Below are positions 15,574 through 25,358 of a stretch of DNA of 64,000 nt, piece by piece (within the stretch, counting starts at the first letter, position 1; each line of letters starts with the position of its first letter). Both the position numbers and the translations under genes were made by a program. The DNA is from Caryophanales bacterium (GTDB lineage Bacteria; Bacillota; Bacilli; JARBTR01), in contig JARBTR010000001.1 in NCBI GenBank assembly GCA_029240105.1, forward strand, positions 62,001 through 126,000. Reading direction: 5' to 3'. The notes beneath the pieces are model-generated. The model did not search any database. It was not told the origin of the DNA and worked only from the letters and a program-made list of their open reading frames with translations.

Positions 15574-15773
15574 TGTTGATATATTTTGATTTTTTAATCA
15601 ACTTTATATAATTTGTTGGAAATTAGAGAAAATGAGCGGTATTCCCGTGGTGATAAGGGCTGAATGAGACTCTAGGCTCACAGCCCGACCACAGGAATTT
15701 CCGCCATTTTATCAATTAGCAACATGGCATTTCTAATTGATTAAAAATCAAAAATTAAACATCACCAGAGCCT
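15574..15773 (+). repeat. Family-3 element, copy 1: 200-bp whole-length imperfect hairpin
   Basis: Closely matches 44276-44487. The ends are inverted copies: TTTTGATTTTTTAATCAA on the left, TTGATTAAAAATCAAAA on the right. The middle pairs as well: GGTATTCCCGTGGT...GGGCTG with CAGCCCGACCACAGGAA. Only the tip (about 15657-15675) differs between copies. The right end runs up to the first possible ATG of ylmH, which argues for the internal start of that gene. Confidence 0.85.
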
Positions 15774-15800
15774 ATGAATAAAAAACAAAGGTTGAAATTC

Positions 15801-16574
15801 ATGGAAATTTATCAGCATTTTCGAAAAGAAGAAAGAGAATTTATCGATAAGATTTTGGATGCAATTGACCGTGTATCTCGTAATTATGAACCTAAATTAA
15901 TGGATTTTGTTGATCCTCGTGAACAAGATATTGCGAAATCAATTGTAGGCAATCAAAGTGAAGTAAAGCTTTATTTTTTTGGCGGTAATCAATCTGTTGA
16001 GAGAAAGCGTTTGATTCTTTGTCCTGATTTTTATGAACCAACTAACGATGATTTCCAAGTATCCGTGTATAAGATACAATACCCATCTAAATTTGCAAAG
16101 TTAGAACATAGACAAGTTATGGGAACACTTTTAAATTTGGGGATAACTAGGGGAAAATTTGGCGATATTATCATTTCTGATGGTGAGGTATTTTTCGTTG
16201 CAGCCCAAGAAATTGTCTCATTTTTAGAAAATAATATATCTAAAATGGGTAAGATGGGCGTTACGTTATCCAACGAAAGTATAGATGTTCTTCCAGATTT
16301 AAAAGAAGATTTAATTGAGATCAATACAACTGTAAGTTCAATGAGACTTGATGTAGTCATTTCCGCTGTTTCCAACTGGTCTAGGCAGAATGCTCAATTA
16401 AAAATTAAGCAAGGACATGCACAGGTTAATTATAAAACAATTGAAAACTGTGATTTTGAGATAAAAGTTGGGGACTTAGTTTCTGTCAGAGGGTTTGGTC
16501 GGATGCGTATCCTAGATATTGAAGGGCAAACCAAGAAGCAAAAATGGCGACTTCGTGTAGGCAAAAACAAATAA
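15801..16574 (+). CDS. ylmH: S4-domain RNA-binding protein YlmH
   Basis: 257 residues, the family's usual length from this start (MEIYQHFRKEEREFID). The C-terminal S4 domain is visible as RLDVVISAVSNWSRQNAQLKIKQGHAQVNYK and GDLVSVRGFGRMRI. YlmH homologues bind ribosomes and act in rescue of stalled nascent chains, adding C-terminal tails in cooperation with the RqcH pathway. RqcH itself is encoded at 29192-30865. An in-frame ATG at 15774 lies inside the upstream repeat and has no ribosome site, so 15801, after AAAGG, was chosen. Confidence 0.9.
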   Translation: MEIYQHFRKEEREFIDKILDAIDRVSRNYEPKLMDFVDPREQDIAKSIVGNQSEVKLYFFGGNQSVERKRLILCPDFYEPTNDDFQVSVYKIQYPSKFAKLEHRQVMGTLLNLGITRGKFGDIIISDGEVFFVAAQEIVSFLENNISKMGKMGVTLSNESIDVLPDLKEDLIEINTTVSSMRLDVVISAVSNWSRQNAQLKIKQGHAQVNYKTIENCDFEIKVGDLVSVRGFGRMRILDIEGQTKKQKWRLRVGKNK

Positions 16575-16709
16575 TGAAATTGAAATAATATGGATTCAAA
16601 GGTACAACATTTTATTTTTACATATAGTAAAAGATAAAATTCGTTTGTATACTCCAAAATCCGCTAAAAATAATGTATAATATTTAGACTTAACTATTGG
16701 AGGACAATT

Positions 16710-17207
16710 ATGCCGTTAACACCATTGGATATACATAATAAAGAGTTTAGCAAAAGTTTTAGAGGATATAATGAGGATGAAGTAAATGAATTCCTTGACC
16801 AAATTATTAAAGATATGGAAATCATCATTCGTGATAAACAGAATCTTGAAACAAAGGTAACTGAATTAGAATATAAATTAGATAAATTTAATCATATTGA
16901 AGATTCACTAAATCGTTCGATTGTAATCGCACAAGAAACAAGCGAAGACATCAAACGTAATGCACAAATGGAAGCTAAGTTGATTGTAAAAGAAGCAGAG
17001 AAAAATGCGGATCGAATCATTAGTGAAGCAATCCAAAAGTCATCTAAAATGACTCTTGAATTGGATGACTTAAAGAAACAAGCGCTTGTGTTTAAGCAAC
17101 GTTTAAAACTTTTGGTTGAAGCTCAATTAGACATGTTATCAAATGATGATTGGGAAAACATATTAGGTATGGAACCACAAGTAAGCTATATTAATCACGA
17201 AGAATAA
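16710..17207 (+). CDS. divIVA: Cell division initiation protein DivIVA
   Basis: 165 residues. The N-terminal membrane-curvature domain (PLTPLDIHNKEFSKSFRGYNEDEVNEFLDQI) contains the exposed FRGY region and is followed by long coiled coils. DivIVA marks negatively curved membrane at poles and septa, recruiting MinJ and, in sporulation, RacA. It has a strong ribosome site, TTGGAGGAC. A TATAAT at 16676-16681 lies 28 bases upstream and may be its own -10. A T-box riboswitch begins 70 bases downstream. Confidence 0.93.
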   Translation: MPLTPLDIHNKEFSKSFRGYNEDEVNEFLDQIIKDMEIIIRDKQNLETKVTELEYKLDKFNHIEDSLNRSIVIAQETSEDIKRNAQMEAKLIVKEAEKNADRIISEAIQKSSKMTLELDDLKKQALVFKQRLKLLVEAQLDMLSNDDWENILGMEPQVSYINHEE

Positions 17208-17276
17208 AAATAATTAAAACAAAGTTTTGACAATCCAATTTTCTTTTGGAATAATAGATTTCATATTATAAATCGT

Positions 17277-17525
17277 TGAAGAGAACAGTAACTGTTTGAA
17301 AAACTATTTAAAGCGAGCTGGGGTGGTGAAAGCCAGTATAGTCAAATAGTGAAAATCGTCTCTGAGTCTTTAGGTGAACTGAAGTATTTATATAGCTTCA
17401 AATTAACCTAGAGCGTTTTATTCACGTTACGAATACTGAGTTGGTTAGGATTAATTTCTAACAATTTAGGGTGGTACCGCGGTATATACAATATCGTCCC
17501 TTCTGTTTTCAGAAGGGATTTTTTT
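17277..17525 (+). promoter_or_regulatory. T-box riboswitch controlling ileS
   Basis: Leader RNA that reads uncharged tRNA-Ile. Visible are stem I with GAACAGTAA and the AG bulge region, a specifier codon ATC (17355-17357) in the GAAAATCGTC loop, the T-box sequence AGGGTGGTACCGCGG (17468-17482), and the terminator TCCCTTCTG (17497-17505)/CAGAAGGGA (17510-17518) plus T run. The specifier ATC matches isoleucine and the downstream gene. Uncharged tRNA would stabilise the antiterminator. Unusually, 357 bases containing a family-1 repeat separate the terminator from ileS. Confidence 0.93.
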
Positions 17526-17830
17526 CGTTTTGGTCTAAGTTCTGAAAGAACTTAGGAACCAAAAGGAACGCACAGTTTGTCTGAGCTTTCCGAACTTGTC
17601 TAAATTTTTGATTTAGCAACAAGGTCGCATGCTACATTTGTCTGAGCTTTTAGCTCAGGAACAAATGGTCGTACAGCTCAGGAACAAACCCCTGCGAAGT
17701 TTTATAAGCAGCAATCTATCGTGGTCATATATATCCTTTGCGATTTGGTACGTGGAGCAGAAAACATATATGTTTTACGAAAACAGTCTGAGATTCATCT
17801 GAGCAACTGTTGACCGTTACCATTTCTAAA
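17520..17830 (+). repeat. Family-1 compound stem-loop repeat, copy B, between T-box and ileS
   Basis: Contains CTAAGTTC..GAACTTAG, GGAACGCACAG, a stem-loop ATTTGT-CTGAGC...GCTCAG-GA-ACAAAT (about 17636-17668), a broken third copy ending ACAAACCCCTGCGAAG, and a perfect AAAACATATATGTTTT palindrome (17761-17776). It is transcribed as part of the ileS leader if the T-box reads through. The remaining bases up to 17881 hold the ileS ribosome site. Confidence 0.75.
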
Positions 17831-17881
17831 CGAAAAAATTAGCTATAACAGTTTTAAACAGCTTAAAGGAGGAATTTAAAA

Positions 17882-20623
17882 ATGGAATTAAAAGAAACGT
17901 TATTAATGCCGAAAACAGATTTTCCAATGAAAGGGAGCTTGCCAACTCGTGAACCACAAGTTCAAGAAAAATGGGCTGAATTAGATATTTATAAAATGGT
18001 TCAGGAAAAAACAGCAGATAAACCGCTGTTTGTATTACACGATGGACCTCCTTATGCGAATGGTGATATTCATATTGGCCATGCAATGAACAAAGTCATC
18101 AAAGACTTTATTGTTCGTTACAAATCAATGTCCGGATTCTGTGCTCCTTATGTACCAGGATGGGATACTCATGGTCTTCCTATTGAGCAGGCACTTACTA
18201 AAAAAGGTGTTAAGCGCAAGGAAATGACAGTTGCTGAATTCAGAAAACTTTGTACAGAGTTTGCACTTGGTCAAGTAGATCATCAACGCGTACAATTTAA
18301 GCGTATTGGTGTTCGTGGTGATTGGGAAAATCCTTATATTACTTTGCAACCAGAATATGAGGCTGAGCAAATCAAAGTTTTTGGAGAAATGGCTAAAAAG
18401 GGCTATATCTATAAGGGGCTTAAACCTGTTAACTGGTCTCCATCAAGTGAGTCAGCTTTAGCAGAAGCAGAGATTGAATACCATGAAAAAACGTCACCAT
18501 CTATATTTGTTGCATTTGATGTAGTTGATGGAAAAGGCGTTTTAGAGAATGACACTAGTTTTATCATTTGGACAACTACACCTTGGACATTGCCTGCAAA
18601 CCTTGGTATCGCGTTACATGCAGAGGTTGATTATGTCGTTGTGAAAGTTGTAGATAGAAAATATGTCGTTGCGAAGGAACTTCTAGCATCTGTAACTGAA
18701 AAATTAGGATGGGAGAATGTTTCTGTTGAAAAAACTGTAAAAGGATCGGAACTTGAATTTGTAGAAGCTCGTCATCCGTTTTATGACAGAAAATCATTAA
18801 TCATGAATTCAGATCATGTCACTATTGAAGCTGGTACGGGTTGCGTTCATACAGCACCAGGACATGGGGAAGACGACTTTAATGTAGGTCAAAAATACAA
18901 TTTAGATGTGCTTTGCCCTGTTGATGACAAAGGTGTAATGACAAAAGAAGCTCCTGGATTTGAAGGTTTGTTCTATGAAGATGCAAATAAAGCAATCACA
19001 CAAAAGCTAACTGAAACGGGTCATTTACTAAAGTTAGAATTTATCAAGCATCAATACCCACATGACTGGAGAACGAAAAAACCAACGATTTTCCGTGCAA
19101 CTGCTCAGTGGTTTGCATCCATTAAGGATTTCAGGGAAGATTTATTGACTGCAATCCAAGAAACAAAATGGATTCCTGCATGGGGCGAAAGCAGACTATA
19201 TAATATGGTTCGTGATCGTGGAGACTGGTGTATTTCTCGCCAACGTGTATGGGGAGTTCCAATTCCTGTTTTCTATGGAGAAGATGGAACAGCTATCATC
19301 AATGATGAAACGATCAGTCATGTATCTGAATTGTTTAGAAACCACGGTTCAAATATTTGGTTCGAAAGAGAAGCAAAAGAGTTACTTCCAGCAGGATTCA
19401 CACATCCTAGCAGTCCTAATGGAATTTTTACAAAAGAAAAGGATATTATGGATGTTTGGTTTGACTCAGGTTCTTCACATCAAGCAGTTTGTGCGGCACG
19501 TCCTGATTTGCATTATCCTGCTGACCTTTATTTTGAGGGATCTGACCAATATCGTGGCTGGTTCAACTCATCTTTATCGACAGGAGTTGCAGTAACAGGA
19601 AAAGCACCATATAAAGCTATTTTGAGTCATGGATTTACTCTAGATGGCCAAGGCCGGAAAATGAGTAAATCTATTGGAAACACAATTGAACCAAAAACAG
19701 TTGTAAATCAATATGGGGCAGATATTTTAAGACTTTGGGTAGCTTCCGTTGATTACCAGTCTGATGTTCGTGTATCAGATGAAATTTTGAAACAAGTTGC
19801 TGAAGTGTATCGTAAAATTCGAAACACATTCCGTTTCCTACTTGGAAATCTAGATGGATACCATCACGCGGAGCACGCGGTTGCTGTTGAAAGTCTAAAT
19901 GAAGTAAATCGTTTCATGCTTGTAAAACTAAATCATTTAGTTAAAAAATCTTTAGAAGCATACGATAATTATGCCTTCTCTGATATCTACACTGCTATTA
20001 ATAATTTCTGTTCAGTTGAGTTAAGTGCTTTCTACCTCGATTATGGAAAGGATATCATGTACTGTGATGCTGAAAATAGTCAAAGTAGACGTGAAATCCA
20101 AACTGTTTTATATGAGTGTTTAACGAAAATGGTCCGATTGGTAACGCCAATCTTGCCACATACTGCAGATGAAATCTGGGGTTACATGTCAGATGTTGAC
20201 GTGCCAAGTGTACAGTTAACAGAAATGCCAACTGTTCAAACACTAGATGGAGAAGATGAACTAGTTAAGAAATGGGATACATTCCTTGAAGTTCGTGATA
20301 ACATCCTAAAAGCTTTAGAAGTTGCACGTAATGAAAAAACAATTGGAAAATCATTGAATGCACGTCTTGAATTGTACGCTGATCGTGAAACTTTTGACTT
20401 ATTAGATAGTTTAGGAACATCTCTAGAACAATTATTTATTGTTTCAAAAGTTGAAGTTTCTCCAATTGAAACGGCACCTGAATCTGCTATGGTTTTTGAT
20501 GGACTATCAGTTGTTGTTTTAAAAGCTGAAGGCGAAACATGTGATAGATGCTGGAACATTCATGAAGAATTAAGCAACGATAAACTTTGCTCACGTTGTG
20601 CAGACGTAGTTGATTCTTTATAA
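17882..20623 (+). CDS. ileS: Isoleucyl-tRNA synthetase
   Basis: A 913-residue class I aminoacyl-tRNA synthetase. Signatures are [12 protein letters not shown] (HIGH motif), the connective-peptide editing domain with TTPWTLPAN, the [16 protein letters not shown] motif, and [10 protein letters not shown] (KMSKS). The C-terminal zinc-binding tail is CDRCWNIHE...CSRCADVV. Length is close to the B. subtilis enzyme. The ATG follows AAAGGAGG at standard spacing. Expression is controlled by the T-box at 17277-17525, which has the matching ATC specifier. It is followed by a repeat-rich gap where B. subtilis has ylyA. Confidence 0.98.
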   Translation: MELKETLLMPKTDFPMKGSLPTREPQVQEKWAELDIYKMVQEKTADKPLFVLHDGPPYANGDIHIGHAMNKVIKDFIVRYKSMSGFCAPYVPGWDTHGLPIEQALTKKGVKRKEMTVAEFRKLCTEFALGQVDHQRVQFKRIGVRGDWENPYITLQPEYEAEQIKVFGEMAKKGYIYKGLKPVNWSPSSESALAEAEIEYHEKTSPSIFVAFDVVDGKGVLENDTSFIIWTTTPWTLPANLGIALHAEVDYVVVKVVDRKYVVAKELLASVTEKLGWENVSVEKTVKGSELEFVEARHPFYDRKSLIMNSDHVTIEAGTGCVHTAPGHGEDDFNVGQKYNLDVLCPVDDKGVMTKEAPGFEGLFYEDANKAITQKLTETGHLLKLEFIKHQYPHDWRTKKPTIFRATAQWFASIKDFREDLLTAIQETKWIPAWGESRLYNMVRDRGDWCISRQRVWGVPIPVFYGEDGTAIINDETISHVSELFRNHGSNIWFEREAKELLPAGFTHPSSPNGIFTKEKDIMDVWFDSGSSHQAVCAARPDLHYPADLYFEGSDQYRGWFNSSLSTGVAVTGKAPYKAILSHGFTLDGQGRKMSKSIGNTIEPKTVVNQYGADILRLWVASVDYQSDVRVSDEILKQVAEVYRKIRNTFRFLLGNLDGYHHAEHAVAVESLNEVNRFMLVKLNHLVKKSLEAYDNYAFSDIYTAINNFCSVELSAFYLDYGKDIMYCDAENSQSRREIQTVLYECLTKMVRLVTPILPHTADEIWGYMSDVDVPSVQLTEMPTVQTLDGEDELVKKWDTFLEVRDNILKALEVARNEKTIGKSLNARLELYADRETFDLLDSLGTSLEQLFIVSKVEVSPIETAPESAMVFDGLSVVVLKAEGETCDRCWNIHEELSNDKLCSRCADVVDSL

Positions 20624-20657
20624 TAATATTATACTTAAGTTAAAAGCCTACAAAACG

Positions 20658-20690
20658 GCCTTTCACCTTGCTTGGGTGAAAGGCTTTCGG
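20658..20690 (+). terminator. Probable terminator hairpin after ileS
   Basis: GCCTTTCACC (20658-20667) pairs perfectly with GGTGAAAGGC (20675-20684). The T run is only three, so termination may be inefficient. Confidence 0.5.
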
Positions 20691-20699
20691 CTTGGTATC

Positions 20700-20995
20700 A
20701 TAGTTATCGTGGGTCTTAGCACCTAGTGATAAACGGGCTTCGACCCACAGCCTTTTGGCAACTGACACTCTAAAATTCGATGAAATTTAGCAAGTGGAAG
20801 GAGTGCCTGTGGTGTAACTTCCCAAAAAACCTCGAAGGTTTTGCTTCGCAAAGCCTACTTCCCTTAGCGTCCGAGCTTGTCTCGGCAACGATAAGGTATG
20901 CCAGAGTTGTCTGAGCGTCAACTCAGGAACAACTTACGGCTCGTCGGTTTTCTGGTCCAGTTCCCTATAGGCTGATCGTGGGTCTTAGCACCTGG
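20700..20995 (+). repeat. Mixed repeat block (families 1 and 2) between ileS and lspA
   Basis: Contains two copies of a CGTGGGTCTTAGCACCT segment (about 20708-20723 and 20978-20993), ACCCACAGCCTTTTGG (similar to 11800-11815), GGTTTTCTGGTCC (as at 11879-11891), and a family-1 hairpin GTTGT-CTGAG...CTCAG-GA-ACAAC at 20902-20935. The outer base pair of this hairpin is G-C instead of T-A. No coding content seen in the 389-base gap, and no ylyA homologue. Confidence 0.65.
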
Positions 20996-21012
20996 TAAAA
21001 GGGAGTGAATAA

Positions 21013-21483
21013 ATGAGAAAGTTAGCTTATATTCTGGCAATTGCTATAATTGCACTAGACCAATGGTCAAAATACCTTGTAGTTACAAAATTAAGTATTG
21101 GAACAAGTAGAGTTATAATTCCAGACTACTTGTATTTCACTTCTCATCGTAATGAAGGTGCCGCATGGGGGATTTTGCAGGGAAAAATGTGGTTTTTTTA
21201 TATCATAACTATCATTGTTTTAGGTGTAATTTTTTACTACATACAGAAACATGCTAATGATAGTGTTTTATTGGCTATTTCTTTAGGTCTTGTTTTAGGT
21301 GGAACAATAGGAAACTTCTACGATCGATTTTTTCGTCATGCAGTAGTTGATTTCATTCATACACCACTTTTTGATTTCCCGATTTTTAATGTTGCAGATA
21401 TGGCTTTATGCTTCGGTGTGGGGTGCTTAATACTTTATATACTCTTAGATGAGAAGAAAAGGAAGAATTCATTGAATGGATAA
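21013..21483 (+). CDS. lspA: Lipoprotein signal peptidase (signal peptidase II)
   Basis: A 156-residue protein with four membrane helices. The catalytic aspartates are in the conserved GGTIGNFYDRFF and VVDFIH...NVADMALCFG motifs (D in VAD). Other signatures are IALDQWSKYLV and HRNEGAAWGIL. It cleaves prolipoproteins before the lipidated Cys, and would process the lipoproteins encoded at 7452, 35776 and 36499. It overlaps rluD by 8 bases, indicating coupling. Confidence 0.96.
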   Translation: MRKLAYILAIAIIALDQWSKYLVVTKLSIGTSRVIIPDYLYFTSHRNEGAAWGILQGKMWFFYIITIIVLGVIFYYIQKHANDSVLLAISLGLVLGGTIGNFYDRFFRHAVVDFIHTPLFDFPIFNVADMALCFGVGCLILYILLDEKKRKNSLNG

Positions 21484-22387
21484 GCTACAGATAGTTGTTA
21501 CAGAAGAGCAAAATGGTGAACGATTAGATAAATTGGTTTCATCACAATTTGAGGAATTCTCTCGCTCTCAAATACAAATGTTTATAAAAGAAAACCATTT
21601 GACATTGAATGGGGAACCAATCAAATCAAATTACAAATGTCGACCTGGAGATGTCATCGAAATCGAAGTTCCTGAGATGGAAGTACTAGACGTACTTCCG
21701 GAAGATATTCCACTTGATATTTATTATGAAGATGAAGACGTCATCGTCATAAATAAACCAAAAGGGATGGTCGTTCATCCAGCTGCTGGACATGGTACTG
21801 GGACTTTAGTAAATGCACTAATGTTCCATTGTAAAGACTTATCAGGCATAAACGGTGTTCTTAGACCTGGAATCGTTCATCGAATTGATAAGGATACCTC
21901 TGGCCTCCTTATGGTTGCAAAAAATGATGTTGCACATGAGAAACTAGTAGGACAATTACAAGCGAAAACCGTAACAAGACGGTATAAAGCGATTGTGCAT
22001 GGTGTTATACCTCACGATGCGGGTACAGTTGATGCACCGATAGGTCGTGATAAAAATGATCGTCAAGCAATGACTGTTACGGATGATAACTCACGAAATG
22101 CCATCACTCATTTTAATGTTTTAGAGCGATTTAAGGATTTTACGTTTGTTGAATGTCAATTAGAAACCGGTAGAACACATCAAATTCGTGTTCATATGAA
22201 ATATATTGGTTTCCCACTAGCAGGTGATCCAAAGTATGGACCAAAGCGTACATTAGATCTAGGTGGACAAGCATTACACGCTGGAATCTTAGGATTTGAT
22301 CATCCACGTACTGGTGAATACTTAGAATTCGAAGCTCCATTGCCAGAATACTATGAAGTATTACTTACGACTTTAAGAACACAGTAA
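21476..22387 (+). CDS. rluD: 23S rRNA pseudouridine synthase RluD family (YlyB)
   Basis: A 303-residue enzyme with an N-terminal S4 domain (GERLDKLVSSQF...SRSQIQMFIKENHLTLNGEP) followed by the RluA-type catalytic domain. The active-site motif is PGIVHRIDKDTSGLLMVAKN, with the catalytic Asp, and TGRTHQIRVHMKYIGFPLAGDPKYG follows. It modifies uridines in 23S rRNA. The start overlaps the lspA stop. This gene precedes pyrR as in B. subtilis. Confidence 0.94.
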   Translation: MDKLQIVVTEEQNGERLDKLVSSQFEEFSRSQIQMFIKENHLTLNGEPIKSNYKCRPGDVIEIEVPEMEVLDVLPEDIPLDIYYEDEDVIVINKPKGMVVHPAAGHGTGTLVNALMFHCKDLSGINGVLRPGIVHRIDKDTSGLLMVAKNDVAHEKLVGQLQAKTVTRRYKAIVHGVIPHDAGTVDAPIGRDKNDRQAMTVTDDNSRNAITHFNVLERFKDFTFVECQLETGRTHQIRVHMKYIGFPLAGDPKYGPKRTLDLGGQALHAGILGFDHPRTGEYLEFEAPLPEYYEVLLTTLRTQ

Positions 22388-22446
22388 TGAAAAGCATTGA
22401 CATCCTAATGGTACACCGATAGAATTTAGACAGTTAAATAACTTTA

Positions 22447-23103
<657 letters not shown>

Positions 23104-23172
23104 TATTATTTGTAAGCATCTGTTAATAAAGTTTAAATCTGTTTTGAAAGTTATAATAGTCTAGTAACAGCC

Positions 23173-23221
23173 AAAAAAAAAACGGTCAGTAGCCTCTTGT
23201 TTTGAAGTTGCTGACCGTTAT
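23173..23221 (-). terminator. Terminator between pyrR and the convergent arsR operon
   Basis: AACGGTCAG (23181-23189) pairs with CTGACCGTT (23211-23219). On the minus strand a run of ten T follows, so it chiefly serves the minus-strand operon. Confidence 0.8.
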
Positions 23222-23227
23222 GAATGA

Positions 23228-23458
23228 CTACTTTAGATATTGTTTAATATCCTCGACCGATGGGATTCTTCCCATAATTTTTACTTGTTCATTAACAACA
23301 AGGGCAGGTGTTTTCATGACACCATATGACATGATTCCCTGAATATCCTCTACTTTTTCAACTGTTGCATCAATTCCTAATTCTTTTACAGCCTCTCTTG
23401 CGTAAGCCTCAAGTTTCTTACAATTTGTACAGCCTGTTCCTAAAATTTTAATAATCAT
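23228..23458 (-). CDS. Thioredoxin-like small redox protein
   Basis: A 76-residue thioredoxin-fold protein with a CxxC motif, GTGCTNCKKLE near residue 10, and the cis-proline region MKTPALVVN, typical of the thioredoxin_3 or redox-active-disulfide-2 family. It is the last gene of a minus-strand operon arsR, permease, this gene (75 bases from the permease). Such small redox proteins commonly accompany UPF0718/ArsP-type permeases and may pass reducing power or metal to them; the exact role is not established. Its ribosome site is AGGTATTT, a weaker form. Confidence 0.85.
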   Translation of the reverse strand: MIIKILGTGCTNCKKLEAYAREAVKELGIDATVEKVEDIQGIMSYGVMKTPALVVNEQVKIMGRIPSVEDIKQYLK

Positions 23459-23533
23459 TCCGAAATACCTCCGTTATTTATTTTGTAAATATAATTTCCA
23501 GAAATAGAGTTAGCAGTAACGCAAAGGAAGAAT

Positions 23534-24538
23534 CTAAAACAATAGAGTGCCAAATAAATTAAATGTATACCCAATAATCAGGATACCTGTTGTAACAATC
23601 CCCACAAAAATAAGAAGAAGCCTTGTTTTTACAACTTTTTTTAACAGGATCATTGAAGGTAAAGATAGGGCGGTAACTGCCATCATAAATGATAAAGCTG
23701 TTCCAATTCCTACGCCCTTTGTTACAAGTGCTTCAGCAATTGGAAGCGACCCAAAAATATCTGCATACATTGGAACACCAATACCAGTAGCTAATAAAAC
23801 AGAATACCACTTATCTTGACCAAGTGCTGCTGAAATAATGGATTCTGGTATCCAATTATGAATAGCTGCACCGATACCAACACCAATAAGGACATAGACC
23901 CAAACTTTTTTTATAATATCGTGTACTTGTTCTTTTGAAAAAGATATTCTATCCCTTTTCGAAAGTCTTTCTTGTTCAATATCAATTATTTTATTGCTAT
24001 AAACGAATGATTCAACATATTTTTCAAGCCCCAATTTGCTGATAATTGATCCGCCAATGACAGCCAAGATTAGTCCTACTAAGATATACGCAATCGCAAT
24101 TTTCCAATTAAAAATACTTGCAAGTAAGAGCACAGAAGCTAAATCCACGAGTGGTGATGAAATTAGGAATGAAAAGGTAACGCCGATTGGTATTCCAGCA
24201 CTAGTGAATCCTATAAAAAGCGGTATAGAAGAGCATGAACAAAAAGGAGTTATCGTTCCAAGCAAAGCCCCCAGAATATTTGCAGTTATCCCATTGAAAT
24301 TGCCAAGAATCTTTCTAGTTCTTTCAGGTGGAAAATAACTTTGTACATAAGAAATAGTAAAGATCAATACCGATAATAAAATAAATATCTTTATTACATC
24401 GAATATAAAAAAATGAATACTACCACCAAGTTTTTCAGTAATACTAAGTCCCAACATGTTCTCTACAAATAACTTAACTAAATGTGATAACCACTCCATT
24501 TTTAGGAGTTGATTGTTTAGCCATTCAAAAAAAAACAA
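23534..24538 (-). CDS. Permease of the ArsP/UPF0718 (DUF318) family
   Basis: A 334-residue membrane protein with about eight hydrophobic helices. The family signature TPFCSCSSIPLFIGF, with paired cysteines, occurs at residue about 117, followed by GIPIGVTFSFLISSPLVD. The second half repeats the pattern with GIGVPMYADIFGSLPIAEAL. ArsP-family permeases export trivalent organoarsenicals; other members are uncharacterised. Co-transcription with an ArsR regulator containing a CVCEL metal motif supports a metalloid role, but the substrate is inferred. A loop between the halves (ERLSKRDRISFSKEQ) is cytoplasmic and basic. Confidence 0.85.
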   Translation of the reverse strand: MFFFEWLNNQLLKMEWLSHLVKLFVENMLGLSITEKLGGSIHFFIFDVIKIFILLSVLIFTISYVQSYFPPERTRKILGNFNGITANILGALLGTITPFCSCSSIPLFIGFTSAGIPIGVTFSFLISSPLVDLASVLLLASIFNWKIAIAYILVGLILAVIGGSIISKLGLEKYVESFVYSNKIIDIEQERLSKRDRISFSKEQVHDIIKKVWVYVLIGVGIGAAIHNWIPESIISAALGQDKWYSVLLATGIGVPMYADIFGSLPIAEALVTKGVGIGTALSFMMAVTALSLPSMILLKKVVKTRLLLIFVGIVTTGILIIGYTFNLFGTLLF

Positions 24539-24564
24539 AAAATCATCTCCCTATGGTTACAATA

Positions 24565-24915
24565 TTAATCATTAGTGATAAGACATTGATTTAAATACTT
24601 TTCTTTGTCAGACAATCTGTTCTGATCAATTACTAGCTGAGGATACGCAAAAAGTTCTTTTGTTATATCTGTTATGATTTGAATGAGAACATCATTTTCT
24701 TTCTTTAATGTGTAAAAGACAAATTTTTCTTTGCGTTCATCTTGTACCAAATTCATATCTCTAAGTTTGGATAAATTCTTAGATATTTTAGGTTGAGGAA
24801 CATCTAAAATACCGCTTAGCTCACAAACACATAAATCTTGCTGGTAAAGTAGAACAATGATTCTTAACCTGGTTTCATCTGATAATAATTTAAAAATATT
24901 TATCAATTCGTTCAT
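24565..24915 (-). CDS. ArsR-family metalloid-sensing repressor
   Basis: A 116-residue winged-helix repressor. The DNA-binding helix region reads DVPQPKISKNLSKLRDMNLV. The metal or arsenite-binding motif LCVCELSGIL has Cys at the positions of the classical ELCVCDL box. The C-terminal tail (QNRLSDKEKYLNQCLITND) adds one more Cys. It starts the minus-strand operon arsR, permease, thioredoxin-like, and probably represses it. A dyad, ACATATGCACATATG, lies about 45 bases upstream. Confidence 0.92.
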   Translation of the reverse strand: MNELINIFKLLSDETRLRIIVLLYQQDLCVCELSGILDVPQPKISKNLSKLRDMNLVQDERKEKFVFYTLKKENDVLIQIITDITKELFAYPQLVIDQNRLSDKEKYLNQCLITND

Positions 24916-24944
24916 AGAGGGGTCCCTTCATAAATTCATTTGAT

Positions 24945-24975
24945 ATAATAATATATACATATGCACATATGAGAA
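24945..24975 (-). promoter_or_regulatory. Candidate ArsR operator/promoter dyad
   Basis: The AT-rich dyad CATATGCACATATG (about 24958-24971) sits within the upstream region of arsR and overlaps likely -10 elements. Self-regulation of ArsR operons through such dyads is usual; this assignment is inference. Confidence 0.35.
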
Positions 24976-25358
24976 TAAGTGTATAATATTTCTTGCGAAT
25001 TTTTTTGTCAATGAAAATGAATACTGAGCTTTTCATTTAATAAACTGATTTTAACTTTAGCCGACAATAGTAACATGAGTTATGTTTAGATTCATTGATT
25101 GTAATAGTTGCAAAAAAGTATAAATCCAAAAGTACTTTTACCCTTATACCTTTTGAATTGTGTTGTTAGGGTATAGCAAATTATAATCTTCACTTCAGCT
25201 ACTAAATATTATTTTAGGATAAAAATGTGCACAATCTTCTATAAAACTGTTTTTTGAATACAAGAAATCATTTATACTAGATTAATAGTTCAATCAGCTC
25301 TATATTTTTACAACCATATAAAATAGTACATTTAACTTAAATTTAAGGGGCTTTTGGG
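24976..25358. other. Divergent intergenic region arsR/HD-GYP copy 1
   Basis: AT-rich; no gene seen. The 19-base block 25230-25248 is repeated exactly at 26657-26675, before the second HD-GYP gene, marking the upstream limit of the tandem duplication. The TATAAA within it may be a -10. A degenerate inverted repeat (25277-25311) corresponds to the perfect hairpin of copy 2. Confidence 0.5.
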
